A stretch of 13,449 nt of DNA from JBEKCP01 sp050014815 (lineage in GTDB: Bacteria > Planctomycetota > Planctomycetia > Pirellulales > Thermoguttaceae). This document shows, in pieces, positions 1-6,313 of this stretch. The position numbers were made by a program, and so were the translations under genes. How positions within the stretch are numbered: position 1 is the first letter of the stretch; the number at the start of each line of letters is the position of its first letter. Under the pieces are notes generated by a model. That model did no database searches, was not told where the DNA came from, and saw only the letters and a list, made by a program, of their open reading frames with translations. The stretch spans positions 1 to 13,449 of the forward strand of contig JBEKCP010000269.1 of assembly GCA_050014815.1 (NCBI GenBank), given 5' to 3'.

Positions 1-28
1 GGCCGTTGGTGTTGTAGCCGAGGAACAT
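1..28 (-). CDS. 5' end of a partial gene, probably TIM-barrel sugar phosphate isomerase/epimerase
   Basis: Only the first nine codons are inside the window. They read MFLGYNTNG from an ATG at 28-26 on the minus strand, and the gene continues off the left edge. A short hydrophobic strand followed by Y-N-T/S-N is typical of the first beta strand of AP-endonuclease-2/xylose-isomerase-like TIM barrels; the complete relative at 1390-2232 starts MNLAYSSNAY. It follows the UbiA gene on the same strand after about 150 bp of repeat DNA. No purine-rich ribosome site precedes the ATG; the upstream bases are pyrimidine-rich on this strand. The family call rests on nine residues and is tentative. Confidence 0.45.
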
Positions 29-36
29 GGGGGAGG

Positions 37-170
37 AAATCCGAATGTCGAAATCCGAAATCCGAAACAAGTTGAAATCACCAAAATCCTAATGACAGAA
101 ACAGCTCTGTTTGGAGCATTTGGAATTCGGGTTTTGGATTTGTTTCGGATTTCGATATTCGGATTTCGTG
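37..170. repeat. AT-rich inverted repeat of iterated GAAATCC words
   Basis: The left arm (37-70) is made of repeated GAAATCC/GAAATCCGAA units ending in AAACAA. The right arm (about 140-170) is the approximate reverse complement, starting TTGTTTCGGATTTCG. The roughly 70-bp centre is not repetitive. The composition is strikingly AT-rich beside the GC-rich genes. A second copy with near-identical arms lies at 6149-6295, and a related CGAAA-based version at 1216-1331. It sits between two same-strand genes and could fold in RNA or act as a weak terminator, but no function is shown. Confidence 0.7.
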
Positions 171-179
171 CTTTAGCCT

Positions 180-1169
180 TCAGGTGCTTTCGATCCAACG
201 GCCCAGCAGGGCGGCGGGCAGGAGCGATAAAAGGACGATCAACAAGGCCCAATTGAAACCGCGGGCAGCGTAGGTGACGGCCGCGTCGAGCACGACCAGC
301 GAGAGGATGGCCTGGGCGACCGCCACGCGGACCCGCCCCGGCGACGGCTCGGCAATGGCCCAGAGGCACCGCGCCAGGATGGCCGCGCCCAACAGGCCGA
401 TCATCAGGTACCACCACCGCCACGGATCGAGCTGAATCGCCGGGATGACGCTCTGGGGCCAGTGGGGCAGCCAAACCAGTAGGGCGACGCCCGCCATCAT
501 CACCACCGCCGCGCCGGCGAGTTGGCGGCGATCGCTCCGCAGGACCTCTTGCCGGGCGAACCACGTGACGCCCATCACGTAGACCCCGACGGCCGCCGCG
601 ACGAGCCAGTGTTGGGGCTCCAGCGGGCCCCGCAGCACGCTCATGCCCAGCAGCACGTTGAGCATCCGGCAGGAGCCCATCGCCAACGGCCCGAGCGGTG
701 TCCGCTTGAGAAAACGGTCGTAGAGCACAATGGCCGCGGCCAGGGCGACCGCCACGGCGGCCAAGCGCGGCTGGCGCAGACTCCAGGCCATGGCGCAGGG
801 CAGGAACGTCCCGATCAAGAGCATCTCGCCGCCGAGCCAGCGGGCCGTACGAAGCGAGATGCGGCCGGAGGGCAGCGGGCGACAGGGCCGCTCCTGACGG
901 TCCGTCGCCAGGTCGAACACGTCGTTGAGCACCACGCCCGCGGCATAGAGCAGGCTCGAAGACGCCACCAGGAGGCCCAGGAGCCAATAGCCCTGGCGGG
1001 TCAGCTCGCCGCCGGCGGACCACGCCCCCGGCACCTGGTCCGGGCCTCCGCCCAGGAACAGGAATCCCATCGCCACGTCGGCCATGGCGGTGAAGATGTT
1101 GGGCAGCCGCAGCAGTTCGAGATAACTTCGCAGTGCGCCGGGCGAGTCCGCGACATCGTGGTCAGGCAT
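180..1169 (-). CDS. UbiA-family prenyltransferase, EboC-like
   Basis: An integral membrane protein of 329 residues in the UbiA superfamily, which moves prenyl groups from polyprenyl diphosphates to acceptors. The first Mg-diphosphate motif is clear at residues 82-102: NDVFDLATDRQERPCRPLPS followed by G, with Asp83, Asp86 and Asp90. The second loop at 150-175 begins YDRFLKRTPLG and ends with CRMLNVLLG; it keeps Tyr, Asp and Arg but lacks the classical DxxxD, as in UbiA-like EboC proteins. The N-terminal LRLPNIFTAMADV and about eight hydrophobic segments fit the fold. The ATG is preceded by AAGGGAGAAC on the minus strand, a good ribosome site. It lies about 220 bp downstream of a TIM-barrel gene. 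The acceptor is unknown; menaquinone or heme O synthesis is less likely given the motif 2 variant and neighbours. Confidence 0.85.
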   Translation of the reverse strand: MPDHDVADSPGALRSYLELLRLPNIFTAMADVAMGFLFLGGGPDQVPGAWSAGGELTRQGYWLLGLLVASSSLLYAAGVVLNDVFDLATDRQERPCRPLPSGRISLRTARWLGGEMLLIGTFLPCAMAWSLRQPRLAAVAVALAAAIVLYDRFLKRTPLGPLAMGSCRMLNVLLGMSVLRGPLEPQHWLVAAAVGVYVMGVTWFARQEVLRSDRRQLAGAAVVMMAGVALLVWLPHWPQSVIPAIQLDPWRWWYLMIGLLGAAILARCLWAIAEPSPGRVRVAVAQAILSLVVLDAAVTYAARGFNWALLIVLLSLLPAALLGRWIEST

Positions 1170-1215
1170 GTTCTCCCTTACTCCACTCTATGGTTCGGAC
1201 GCGAGATGAAGAAAA

Positions 1216-1331
1216 GAATCACGAAACCCCGAAATAACGAAAACTCGAAATCAATCAGTGAAGCGATTCGTTTGCACTTGCTGGATTCCTCTTGTCTTTC
1301 GGGCTTTCGTCCTTTCGGGCTTTCGTGATTC
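1216..1331. repeat. Inverted repeat of CGAAA/TTTCG words
   Basis: The left arm (1216-1251) repeats ACGAAA and CGAAAT words. The right arm (1295-1331) repeats CTTTCGGG and CTTTCGTGATTC. The outer ends GAATCACGAAA and TTTCGTGATTC are exact reverse complements. It fills most of the gap between the isomerase stop (1390) and the UbiA start (1169). It is followed at 1351-1380 by a separate iterated word, AATCCGCG/TAATCTGTG/TAATCTGCGG. The form resembles the element at 37-170 but the word differs. Confidence 0.65.
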
Positions 1332-1389
1332 GCCGCGTTCCTCGCCGCCAAATCCGCGTAATCTGTGTAATCTGCGGATGATTCACTTA

Positions 1390-2232
1390 TTATTGCCGTT
1401 GGATCTTCTCGACGAACTCCTTCGCCTCGCGGCCTGCCTGGTCGGGGTCGTCGAGGTACGGGTAAAGCTCGATGGTGATCCAGCCCTGGTAGCCGCTCTT
1501 GGCAATCTCCCGCAAAACGGCCGGGAAGTCAATCGCCCCCCGACCGGGGATCAGGTGCCGGTGCTCCCGCGTGGCCGCGATGTCCTCCAGGTGATAATGC
1601 CTCGTGTGGGCCGCCATTCGCGGGATCCAGTCTTGCGGCTCCTCGGCCATGCAGTAGGCGTGGCCGACGTCGAAGTTCAGCCCCAGCCAAGGGGAATTGA
1701 TGCGGCCGGCCACTTCGAGGTACTGGTCGAACCGCTCGATCAGGAGCCCCGGTTCCGGTTCGATCAAGAGGAGCACGCCGAGCCGCTCGGCCAGCTCGAC
1801 GCAGGGCATGACCTCGTTGTAGAACACTTCCGCGGCGGCATGCCAGGACTGGCCCTGCGCCAGGGGCCCACCCGGCTCCGTCTGGATGGATGCCGCCCCC
1901 AGCTCCTTGGCAAGGGCGAGCGCCCGCTTGGTGTGCTCGCGGCGGATAGCCCGGTAGTGCGGGTCCGGCTCGATCCACGAGGGGTGCCAGTAGGGCTGCC
2001 GGGGGTCGGCCACCGCGTTCATCATGAAGCCGTTGACGTTGGAGATGGCCAGACCATGGCGGTCGAGGCACTCGCGGATGGCGCGGCGCCGCTCGGGCAG
2101 CAGTCCGGCCGGCCAGGCGTGCGGCACGTCGGCCAGGAGTTCCAGCCCCCGGTAGCCCAGTGCGGCGATCCGGGCGATCGTCTCCTCGATCGAGTACTTC
2201 TGATAGGCGTTGGAACTGTAGGCAAGGTTCAT
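1390..2232 (-). CDS. Sugar phosphate isomerase/epimerase-like TIM-barrel protein
   Basis: A 280-residue protein with the AP-endonuclease-2/xylose-isomerase-like barrel. Successive strands can be followed: MNLAYSSNAY, RGLELLADV, AISNVNGF (residues about 62-69), GAASIQTEPGG, VLLLIEPEPG, LGLNFDVGHAYC, RHYHLEDIA and GWITIELYPY. Likely metal ligands are the Glu in LIEPEP, Asp/His in FDVGH, His in HYHLED and the final Glu in ITIELYP, in the order the family uses for a divalent metal. IPGRGAIDF near the C-terminus matches the phosphate/substrate loop typical of the group. The usual family length is 260-300, so the gene is complete. No ribosome site is visible before the ATG. It is a cytosolic enzyme whose substrate cannot be read from sequence; adjacency to an EboC-like UbiA suggests a shared pathway. 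Confidence 0.85.
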   Translation of the reverse strand: MNLAYSSNAYQKYSIEETIARIAALGYRGLELLADVPHAWPAGLLPERRRAIRECLDRHGLAISNVNGFMMNAVADPRQPYWHPSWIEPDPHYRAIRREHTKRALALAKELGAASIQTEPGGPLAQGQSWHAAAEVFYNEVMPCVELAERLGVLLLIEPEPGLLIERFDQYLEVAGRINSPWLGLNFDVGHAYCMAEEPQDWIPRMAAHTRHYHLEDIAATREHRHLIPGRGAIDFPAVLREIAKSGYQGWITIELYPYLDDPDQAGREAKEFVEKIQRQ

Positions 2233-2380
2233 GGGAGGGGGTCTGCGCAGGGCTAAGGCATTCAGCTCTTAGTTTAGCAGGTTCCGCAGAGACAGGCCAT
2301 CCGGCTTCGCGCCTCGGTCGAGGCAAATCACACGTTGAAAACGGCAGCAGGTATGAATTCGATTGGCAGGTTGAGCCTGG

Positions 2381-2590
2381 AGCGATTGCCCCTTAGGGGC
2401 ATTTGAGAATAGCCCAGCAGTTCACTGCTGGGAGAAGAAATCGCACAAATCTCGATCGGAAAGTCCCATAGGGACGAATGATTCGTCGGAGTTCAGCCGT
2501 CCCTCTGGGACTGGTGCGGGTGGGTTGCCCATTTGCCCAGCGATGAATCGCTGGGCTATTCTCAATCGTCCCTCCGGGACGGCAATCGCT
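2381..2590. repeat. Compound hairpin element (nested inverted repeat of seven hairpins)
   Basis: The outer ends AGCGATTGCC (2381-2390) and GGCAATCGCT (2581-2590) are perfect reverse complements, as are TGAGAATAGCCCAGC (2404-2418) and its partner at 2550-2564. Within lie hairpins: 2387-2401; 2413-2432 (stem CCCAGCAG, loop TTCA); 2463-2475 (GTCCC-ATA-GGGAC); central 2473-2487 (GACGAAT-G-ATTCGTC); 2499-2511 (GTCCC-TCT-GGGAC); 2535-2556 (stem GCCCAGCGA, loop TGAA); 2568-2580 (GTCCC-TCC-GGGAC). Left and right hairpins correspond pairwise around the middle. No reading frame here looks real. The 2233-2380 stretch before it shows nothing recognisable. Confidence 0.8.
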
Positions 2591-2629
2591 GTTGCTCCGG
2601 GCTTCGATTCACCCCAATGCGGCGGTTGC

Positions 2630-2635
2630 TATAAT
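2630..2635 (+). promoter_or_regulatory. -10 hexamer for the LRR gene, predicted leaderless
   Basis: A perfect TATAAT stands 7 bases before ATG 2643-2645. With normal -10 to start-site spacing, transcription would begin at or next to this ATG, giving a leaderless mRNA. No convincing -35 box is seen at 16-18 bp upstream. Confidence 0.45.
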
Positions 2636-2642
2636 GGTCGGC

Positions 2643-3671
2643 ATGGGCGACACGTCAGAACCCGCGCGCCGCTGGTACCGTCTCACGCCGGGGCGCTTCA
2701 TCACTGGGCTGCTGGCGGTCGAGGTCTTCCTGGCACTCTCGGAGCGATTCCAATGGCTGCCGATCAACCAGCACAAGGGCTGGACCGTGCTCATGGCCGC
2801 GGGGGTGCTCGCCGCCGCCTTCTTGTTGCTCCTCCTCTGGTTCGCCCTGGCCCTCGTCTTCCGCTTGCATTTCCAGTACAGCATCCGCTCGCTCCTGATC
2901 CTGACCATTACCGTCGCGGTGCCATGCAGTTGGCTGGCGCGGGAGATGAAGAAGGCGGAGGAGCAGAGGAAGGCGAGATTGAGGCTCGGCGTGACGCGAG
3001 AGAATGGCACCGCGACTTATGATTGGGAAGTCGATTCGGAGTTCAATCCGCTACCGAGCCCACGCCCGCCAGTCCCGCCGGCTCCCGGCTGGCTGCGGCG
3101 ATTGTTGGGCGACGACTTCTTCGAATCCGTTGTTGGGGTGCTCCTCGCCGAGGTGCGCGACGATGACTTCGCCGCCGTGGAGCAGCTAACCCAGCTAAAC
3201 TCGCTCGGCTTGCTTTACTCACACGTCACCGACGATGGGCTCGGACACATCAAGGCCCTCACGCAACTTCGGTGCTTCTGGATATACGGTGCGGATGTTA
3301 CCGACGCCGGCGTGTCACAGCTTCGGGGGCTGGCCAAGCTCCAAGGTTTGGGCCTTGGCGCCACCCCCGTCTCCGACGCCGGCATCGAATTGCTCAGAGA
3401 CCTGCCGGAGCTAAAGTCCCTTTACCTCCGGGAAACTCGGGTGACCGACGCGGGGCTCGAGCGCCTCAGCCACTTCGCCCACCTTCAAGAATTGGACCTC
3501 ACCTTGACGCGAATAACCGACGCTGGGTTGGAAAAGCTAGGGACCATGAAAGAACTCAGGCAGCTACACCTCGGCGACACCAAGGTCACGAGCGACGGCG
3601 TTAATCGCCTTCAGCGACAGTTGCCCGAGTGCGAGATCGACACCGACCCTGCGGTCCCGGTGTACTTTTAG
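2643..3671 (+). CDS. Membrane-anchored leucine-rich repeat protein
   Basis: 342 residues from the ATG at 2643 (MGDTSEPARR). An in-frame ATG at 2634 overlaps the TATAAT, and a longer frame from 2592 begins just past the upstream repeat, so both are less likely. Three hydrophobic segments (about 19-35, 47-73 and 80-99) precede the stop-transfer-like REMKKAEEQRK. The segment beginning YSIRSLLILTITVAVPCSWLA is a form often seen in planctomycete LRR proteins. A Pro-rich linker follows near residues 130-145. The C-terminal half is six or so 24-residue repeats of the form L..L.L..T.VTDAGL..L, as in RVTDAGLERL and RITDAGLEKL. The role is unknown; such repeats bind proteins, and the membrane anchor suggests the domain faces cytoplasm or periplasm. 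Its stop is next to a convergent gene remnant. Confidence 0.85.
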   Translation: MGDTSEPARRWYRLTPGRFITGLLAVEVFLALSERFQWLPINQHKGWTVLMAAGVLAAAFLLLLLWFALALVFRLHFQYSIRSLLILTITVAVPCSWLAREMKKAEEQRKARLRLGVTRENGTATYDWEVDSEFNPLPSPRPPVPPAPGWLRRLLGDDFFESVVGVLLAEVRDDDFAAVEQLTQLNSLGLLYSHVTDDGLGHIKALTQLRCFWIYGADVTDAGVSQLRGLAKLQGLGLGATPVSDAGIELLRDLPELKSLYLRETRVTDAGLERLSHFAHLQELDLTLTRITDAGLEKLGTMKELRQLHLGDTKVTSDGVNRLQRQLPECEIDTDPAVPVYF

Positions 3672-3757
3672 CTGCCCGCACTGCGATAACTCTCCAGCGC
3701 CCGCTGGAAGACCCAGCGCGAAAAGACCAGGCTGGCCACGGTCGCCAGCAGGGCGCA
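3668..3757 (-). pseudogene. Detached 3' end of an ABC-2 permease gene
   Basis: Read on the minus strand this encodes LLATVASLVFSRWVFQRALE then SYRSAGS and a TAA stop at 3670-3668. It matches the last residues of the permease at 5009-5848 (LLATAASLVLSRWVFQRSLE, SYRSASS). Over 3671-3754 versus 5012-5095, 70 of 84 bases agree, and 10 of the 14 differences are silent, so the fragment diverged while it was still a working gene. Homology stops abruptly upstream (toward 3760), where the frame becomes Pro/Arg-rich. It has no start or body, so it is a remnant. It lies in the same orientation as the intact copy, with the rhuM gene between them. Confidence 0.8.
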
Positions 3758-3822
3758 GGCGGGCGGGCGAAAGCCAGCCGGCGGATTATCGAAGACGCCG
3801 ACCGCACGTTCCCTCGCAGTCT

Positions 3823-4920
3823 TCACGCCTCCTCCCCGGAACGTGGCGGCCTGGGTTTCTTCTTTGTCGGCTTCTTCGCCTCCTTCTTCGGCTTCGTCTC
3901 TTTCCGGCGCTCGATCCGCTTCAATTCATCGAGCATCTGCTCGAAGTGGTGGTCCACCGGTTGGGGCAACGCCGCCTGCGTCTGCCGGTACTTGTCGAAC
4001 TCGACCTCGGCTTTCTCGGCCGCCTGCTCGTGGGAAATCTTGCCCGCGTGGGTGAGGATGCCGCGGTCGCTCAATCGCAGAAAGTCGTCGAGCTTGGCGA
4101 TCCAGTCGGCCATGTACATCGGGCGGCGGTTCATCGCCTGCAACTCGGCGAATTCCAGATACGCGGCGACGATGCGATTGAGCGCGCCGATCTCCTCGGC
4201 GTTCAGGTAGTTCTTGGCGATAGCCACGTCGGTCTTGCGCGGCCGATCACCAGTCCAGGAAGTGAGGCCCATTTGGGGCTTCAAGGCGTCGGCGCGACCG
4301 TGGATTACCTCAGCCGCCGTGCGGCCGTGGGCCGCCCAGTGCATCTTGTTCTGCACGGTCTTGAAGAAGAGTTGGGATGCCTCGGCGCTGGGGTCGTAGT
4401 CGATACTGGTGGCGTAGATGTCGAGCACCTTGCGCCAGAAGACCCGCTCGGAGGAGCGGATGTCGCGGATGCGGGCGAGGAGTTCCTCGAAGTAGTTGCC
4501 GCCACCGGCCCGCTTGAGTCGCTCGTCGTCCATCGTGAACCCCTTGATGAGGTATTCACGAAGGCGCTCCGTCGCCCAGGTGCGGAACTGGGTGCCACGG
4601 TGGGACTTCACGCGGTACCCAACGGAAATAATCACGTCGAGGTCGTAGTATTCGACCTGGTAGGTTTTCCCGTCGGCGGCAGTTGTTGCAAAAACTGCAA
4701 CAACTCCCTCGCGTCGTAACTCTCCTTCCTCAAAGAGGTTGGAGATATGGCGGGAAATCACCGACTTGTCCCGCTGGAAAAGGTCGGCCATCTGGTTAAG
4801 TGCAAGCCAGACGGTATCGCCCGTCAGCCGCACTTCGAGACGGGTTCGGCCATCCTGCGACTTATACAGGAGGAACTCGCCGGGGTTCTGTGGAGCGGGG
4901 ATTGGCAGGTTCTCGGTCAT
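3823..4920 (-). CDS. rhuM: RhuM-family protein
   Basis: 365 residues matching the Virulence_RhuM family, first named from Salmonella pathogenicity island 3 and often found on genomic islands; its biochemical function is not established. The N-terminus has a short beta region (LYKSQDGRTRLEVRL), then a helix-turn-helix-like segment at about 40-68 (LNQMADLFQRDKSVISRHIS). The family hallmarks ISVGYRVKSHRGTQFRTWAT, REYLIKGF and YLNAEEIGALNRIVAAYLE follow, ending with DFLRLSDRGILTHAGKIS. The last about 25 residues are Lys/Pro-rich (KKEAKKPTKKKPRPP), perhaps a nucleic-acid-binding tail. AAGGAGAC lies 5 bases before the ATG. It is an isolated gene between two copies of a permease 3' end, which marks it as an inserted cassette. 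Confidence 0.88.
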   Translation of the reverse strand: MTENLPIPAPQNPGEFLLYKSQDGRTRLEVRLTGDTVWLALNQMADLFQRDKSVISRHISNLFEEGELRREGVVAVFATTAADGKTYQVEYYDLDVIISVGYRVKSHRGTQFRTWATERLREYLIKGFTMDDERLKRAGGGNYFEELLARIRDIRSSERVFWRKVLDIYATSIDYDPSAEASQLFFKTVQNKMHWAAHGRTAAEVIHGRADALKPQMGLTSWTGDRPRKTDVAIAKNYLNAEEIGALNRIVAAYLEFAELQAMNRRPMYMADWIAKLDDFLRLSDRGILTHAGKISHEQAAEKAEVEFDKYRQTQAALPQPVDHHFEQMLDELKRIERRKETKPKKEAKKPTKKKPRPPRSGEEA

Positions 4921-4959
4921 GCCGTCTCCTTGGAGAGACTAATATCAAAAGCGGCCAAT

Positions 4960-4987
4960 ATTCTACCACTATTGGGGGTGCATACAA
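4960..4987 (-). promoter_or_regulatory. Candidate promoter for the RhuM gene
   Basis: On the minus strand, TTGTAT (4987-4982) and TAGAAT (4965-4960) are separated by 16 bp in a locally AT-rich pocket, 40 bp upstream of the RhuM ATG. The -10 agrees at five of six positions with TATAAT, the -35 less well. Its presence would let the inserted gene be expressed independently of the exporter operon. Confidence 0.4.
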
Positions 4988-5008
4988 GCAACCTCACCCC
5001 GCGCTTCG

Positions 5009-5848
5009 TCAACTGCTCGCGCTGCGATAGCTTTCCAGCGATCGCTGAAAGACCCACCGTGAAAGGACCAGGCTGGCCGCGGTCGCCAGTAGGGTATAAG
5101 CGGCCAGCAACCAGTCCCCGCGCGTCTCGGGCCGAAGCGACCGCACCAGGATCCGCGCCGGCACGTTCACCACCACCAGCACCGGAATAATAAACGTGAA
5201 GAACCGCCGCAGCGGCGTGCCGAACCGGCCCTGGTAAATCTCCATCGGGTAGCGCGAGAAGGTCGTGAGGTAGAACCAGAAGTCCAGAAGCGTCACGTTC
5301 CGCCCCAGCCAGACCGTCGTGGCGGCCATCGCGATCATCAGGCTGTAGTAAACGGCCACGCCGCAGACGAGATAGAGCGGGTAGAGCAGGCTTTCGACGG
5401 GCCCGGGGACGTACCGCAACTGGACCATCGCGTAGACGCCCAGTGCCACGCCCACCGCCAGGTTCACCAGCGACGACCAGTCGATCCGCCTCAGCGAGAC
5501 CAGGAACTGGGTATCCATCGGCTTCAGGAGGATGAAGTCGAGGCTCCCCAGCCGGATCAGGTCGCTCAACTCGTCGGCATTGGTCATGAAGAACGTCTGA
5601 ACGATGCTGTTGATGATCAGGGCGGTGGCGATAAAGAGGAAGAATTGGTCCCGGCTCCAGCCGGCATCGTCGCCGATCGTGCTGGTGTAGCTGAAGATGA
5701 GGACGTAGAAGGCCAGGTTCATGAGGGCCCAGCCCAGCGAGGTGACGGCCTCGATCAGGAAGTTGCCGCGGAAGGTCATGTCGCGTACGAGGCTGTTGCG
5801 GGCGAAGGTTGCCAGCACGCGGAGGTGGTTGCCGAAAAAGTCTGGCAT
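5009..5848 (-). CDS. ABC exporter permease 1 (ABC-2, DUF990/COG3694-like)
   Basis: 279 residues with six probable transmembrane segments, typical of the ABC2_membrane_6 group (about 260-280 residues). It starts MPDFFGNHLRVLATFARNSL and carries the characteristic LIRLGSLDFILLKPMDTQFL after segment 2 and FSRYPMEIYQG before the last pair. It should pair with permease 2 (6314-7141) and the ATPase (7850-8857) in one inner-membrane exporter of unknown substrate. The start codon has no visible ribosome site (upstream ACAATTATAAC). It is separated from permease 2 by a small opposite-strand gene and a repeat, so it may need its own promoter. Its 3' end has a diverged duplicate at 3668-3757. Confidence 0.85.
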   Translation of the reverse strand: MPDFFGNHLRVLATFARNSLVRDMTFRGNFLIEAVTSLGWALMNLAFYVLIFSYTSTIGDDAGWSRDQFFLFIATALIINSIVQTFFMTNADELSDLIRLGSLDFILLKPMDTQFLVSLRRIDWSSLVNLAVGVALGVYAMVQLRYVPGPVESLLYPLYLVCGVAVYYSLMIAMAATTVWLGRNVTLLDFWFYLTTFSRYPMEIYQGRFGTPLRRFFTFIIPVLVVVNVPARILVRSLRPETRGDWLLAAYTLLATAASLVLSRWVFQRSLESYRSASS

Positions 5849-5856
5849 GTTATAAT
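5829..5856 (+). promoter_or_regulatory. Promoter for the small gene at 5899
   Basis: TTGCCG (5829-5834) and a perfect TATAAT (5851-5856) are spaced by 16 bp on the plus strand. The element overlaps the first codons of permease 1 on the other strand. It predicts a transcript start near 5863 and a leader of about 36 bases before the ATG at 5899. Confidence 0.55.
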
Positions 5857-5898
5857 TGTCTCGTGGCGATTTGCACGCTCTTTCGGAGAGGTGAATCC

Positions 5899-6120
5899 AT
5901 GAATGCAGAAGCGATCCGGGAAATGCTCAACCGCCGGCCGTTCGAGCCTTTCGAGGTCATCATGTCGAGCGGCGAACGGCACCTGGTCAAGCATCCGGAA
6001 TTTGCGATCTTACTGCCCACTCGGGTGATCGTGACCGATCCGGTGGCGGACCGGGCGGCGATCCTCTCTTTGAAGCACGTTACCGAGTTGCGGCCGGCAC
6101 AATCGCAACCATCGGCGTAG
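5899..6120 (+). CDS. Small conserved protein of unknown function
   Basis: 73 residues, acidic and basic mixed, with no signal peptide or membrane segment. The core reads IREMLNRRPFEPFEVIMSSG, then ERHLVKHPEFAILLPTRVIV, then DRAAILSLKHVTEL, suggesting a small strand-rich fold. I recall similar RxPFEPF...VxHPEF...DR...SLxHV proteins as frequent unnamed genes in planctomycetes, but no role is known to me. The start is well supported: GGAGAGG lies 7 bases upstream and a TTGCCG-16-TATAAT promoter precedes it. It stands alone on the plus strand between two permease genes of one exporter, so it looks like an insertion into that operon. Confidence 0.75.
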   Translation: MNAEAIREMLNRRPFEPFEVIMSSGERHLVKHPEFAILLPTRVIVTDPVADRAAILSLKHVTELRPAQSQPSA

Positions 6121-6148
6121 CTTGTGTCATTCATTGGCTGCTTGAAAC

Positions 6149-6295
6149 ACGAAATCCGAACATCGAAATCCGAAATCCGAAACAAATCCAAAATACAAAG
6201 CTCGAATGTTTCAAACGGCTAGCCCGCGTTTCTGTCATTGGCGGCTTTGGTAATTTGAAATTGTTTCGGATTTCGAGCTTCGGAATTCGGATTTA
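6149..6295. repeat. Second copy of the GAAATCC-word inverted repeat
   Basis: The left arm (6149-6187) is CACGAAATCCGAACATCGAA followed by two more GAAATCC-type words and AAACAAATCC. The right arm (6260-6295) begins TTGTTTCGGATTTCG and ends TCGGAATTCGGATTT. The arms match those of the element at 37-170 closely, while the 70-bp centres are only loosely alike. It lies between convergent genes (small gene ending 6120, permease 2 ending 6314), where a long RNA hairpin could stop transcription from both sides; there is no U-tract typical of an intrinsic terminator. Confidence 0.7.
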
Positions 6296-6313
6296 CTGCT
6301 TTGTCGCTCCTCC

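Noticed and set aside
522..1328. Long plus-strand open frame opposite the UbiA gene
   Set aside because: It is Arg/His/Gln-rich with no recognisable motif and mirrors a clear UbiA gene; GC-rich codon use leaves the antisense frame open.
3601..3807. Minus-strand 68-codon gene near the LRR stop
   Set aside because: It reads the permease remnant in the wrong frame; the frame that matches the permease tail shows it is a gene fragment.
6149..6295. Intrinsic terminator between convergent genes
   Set aside because: The arms could pair but there is no compact GC stem followed by a T-tract, so I annotate only a repeat.
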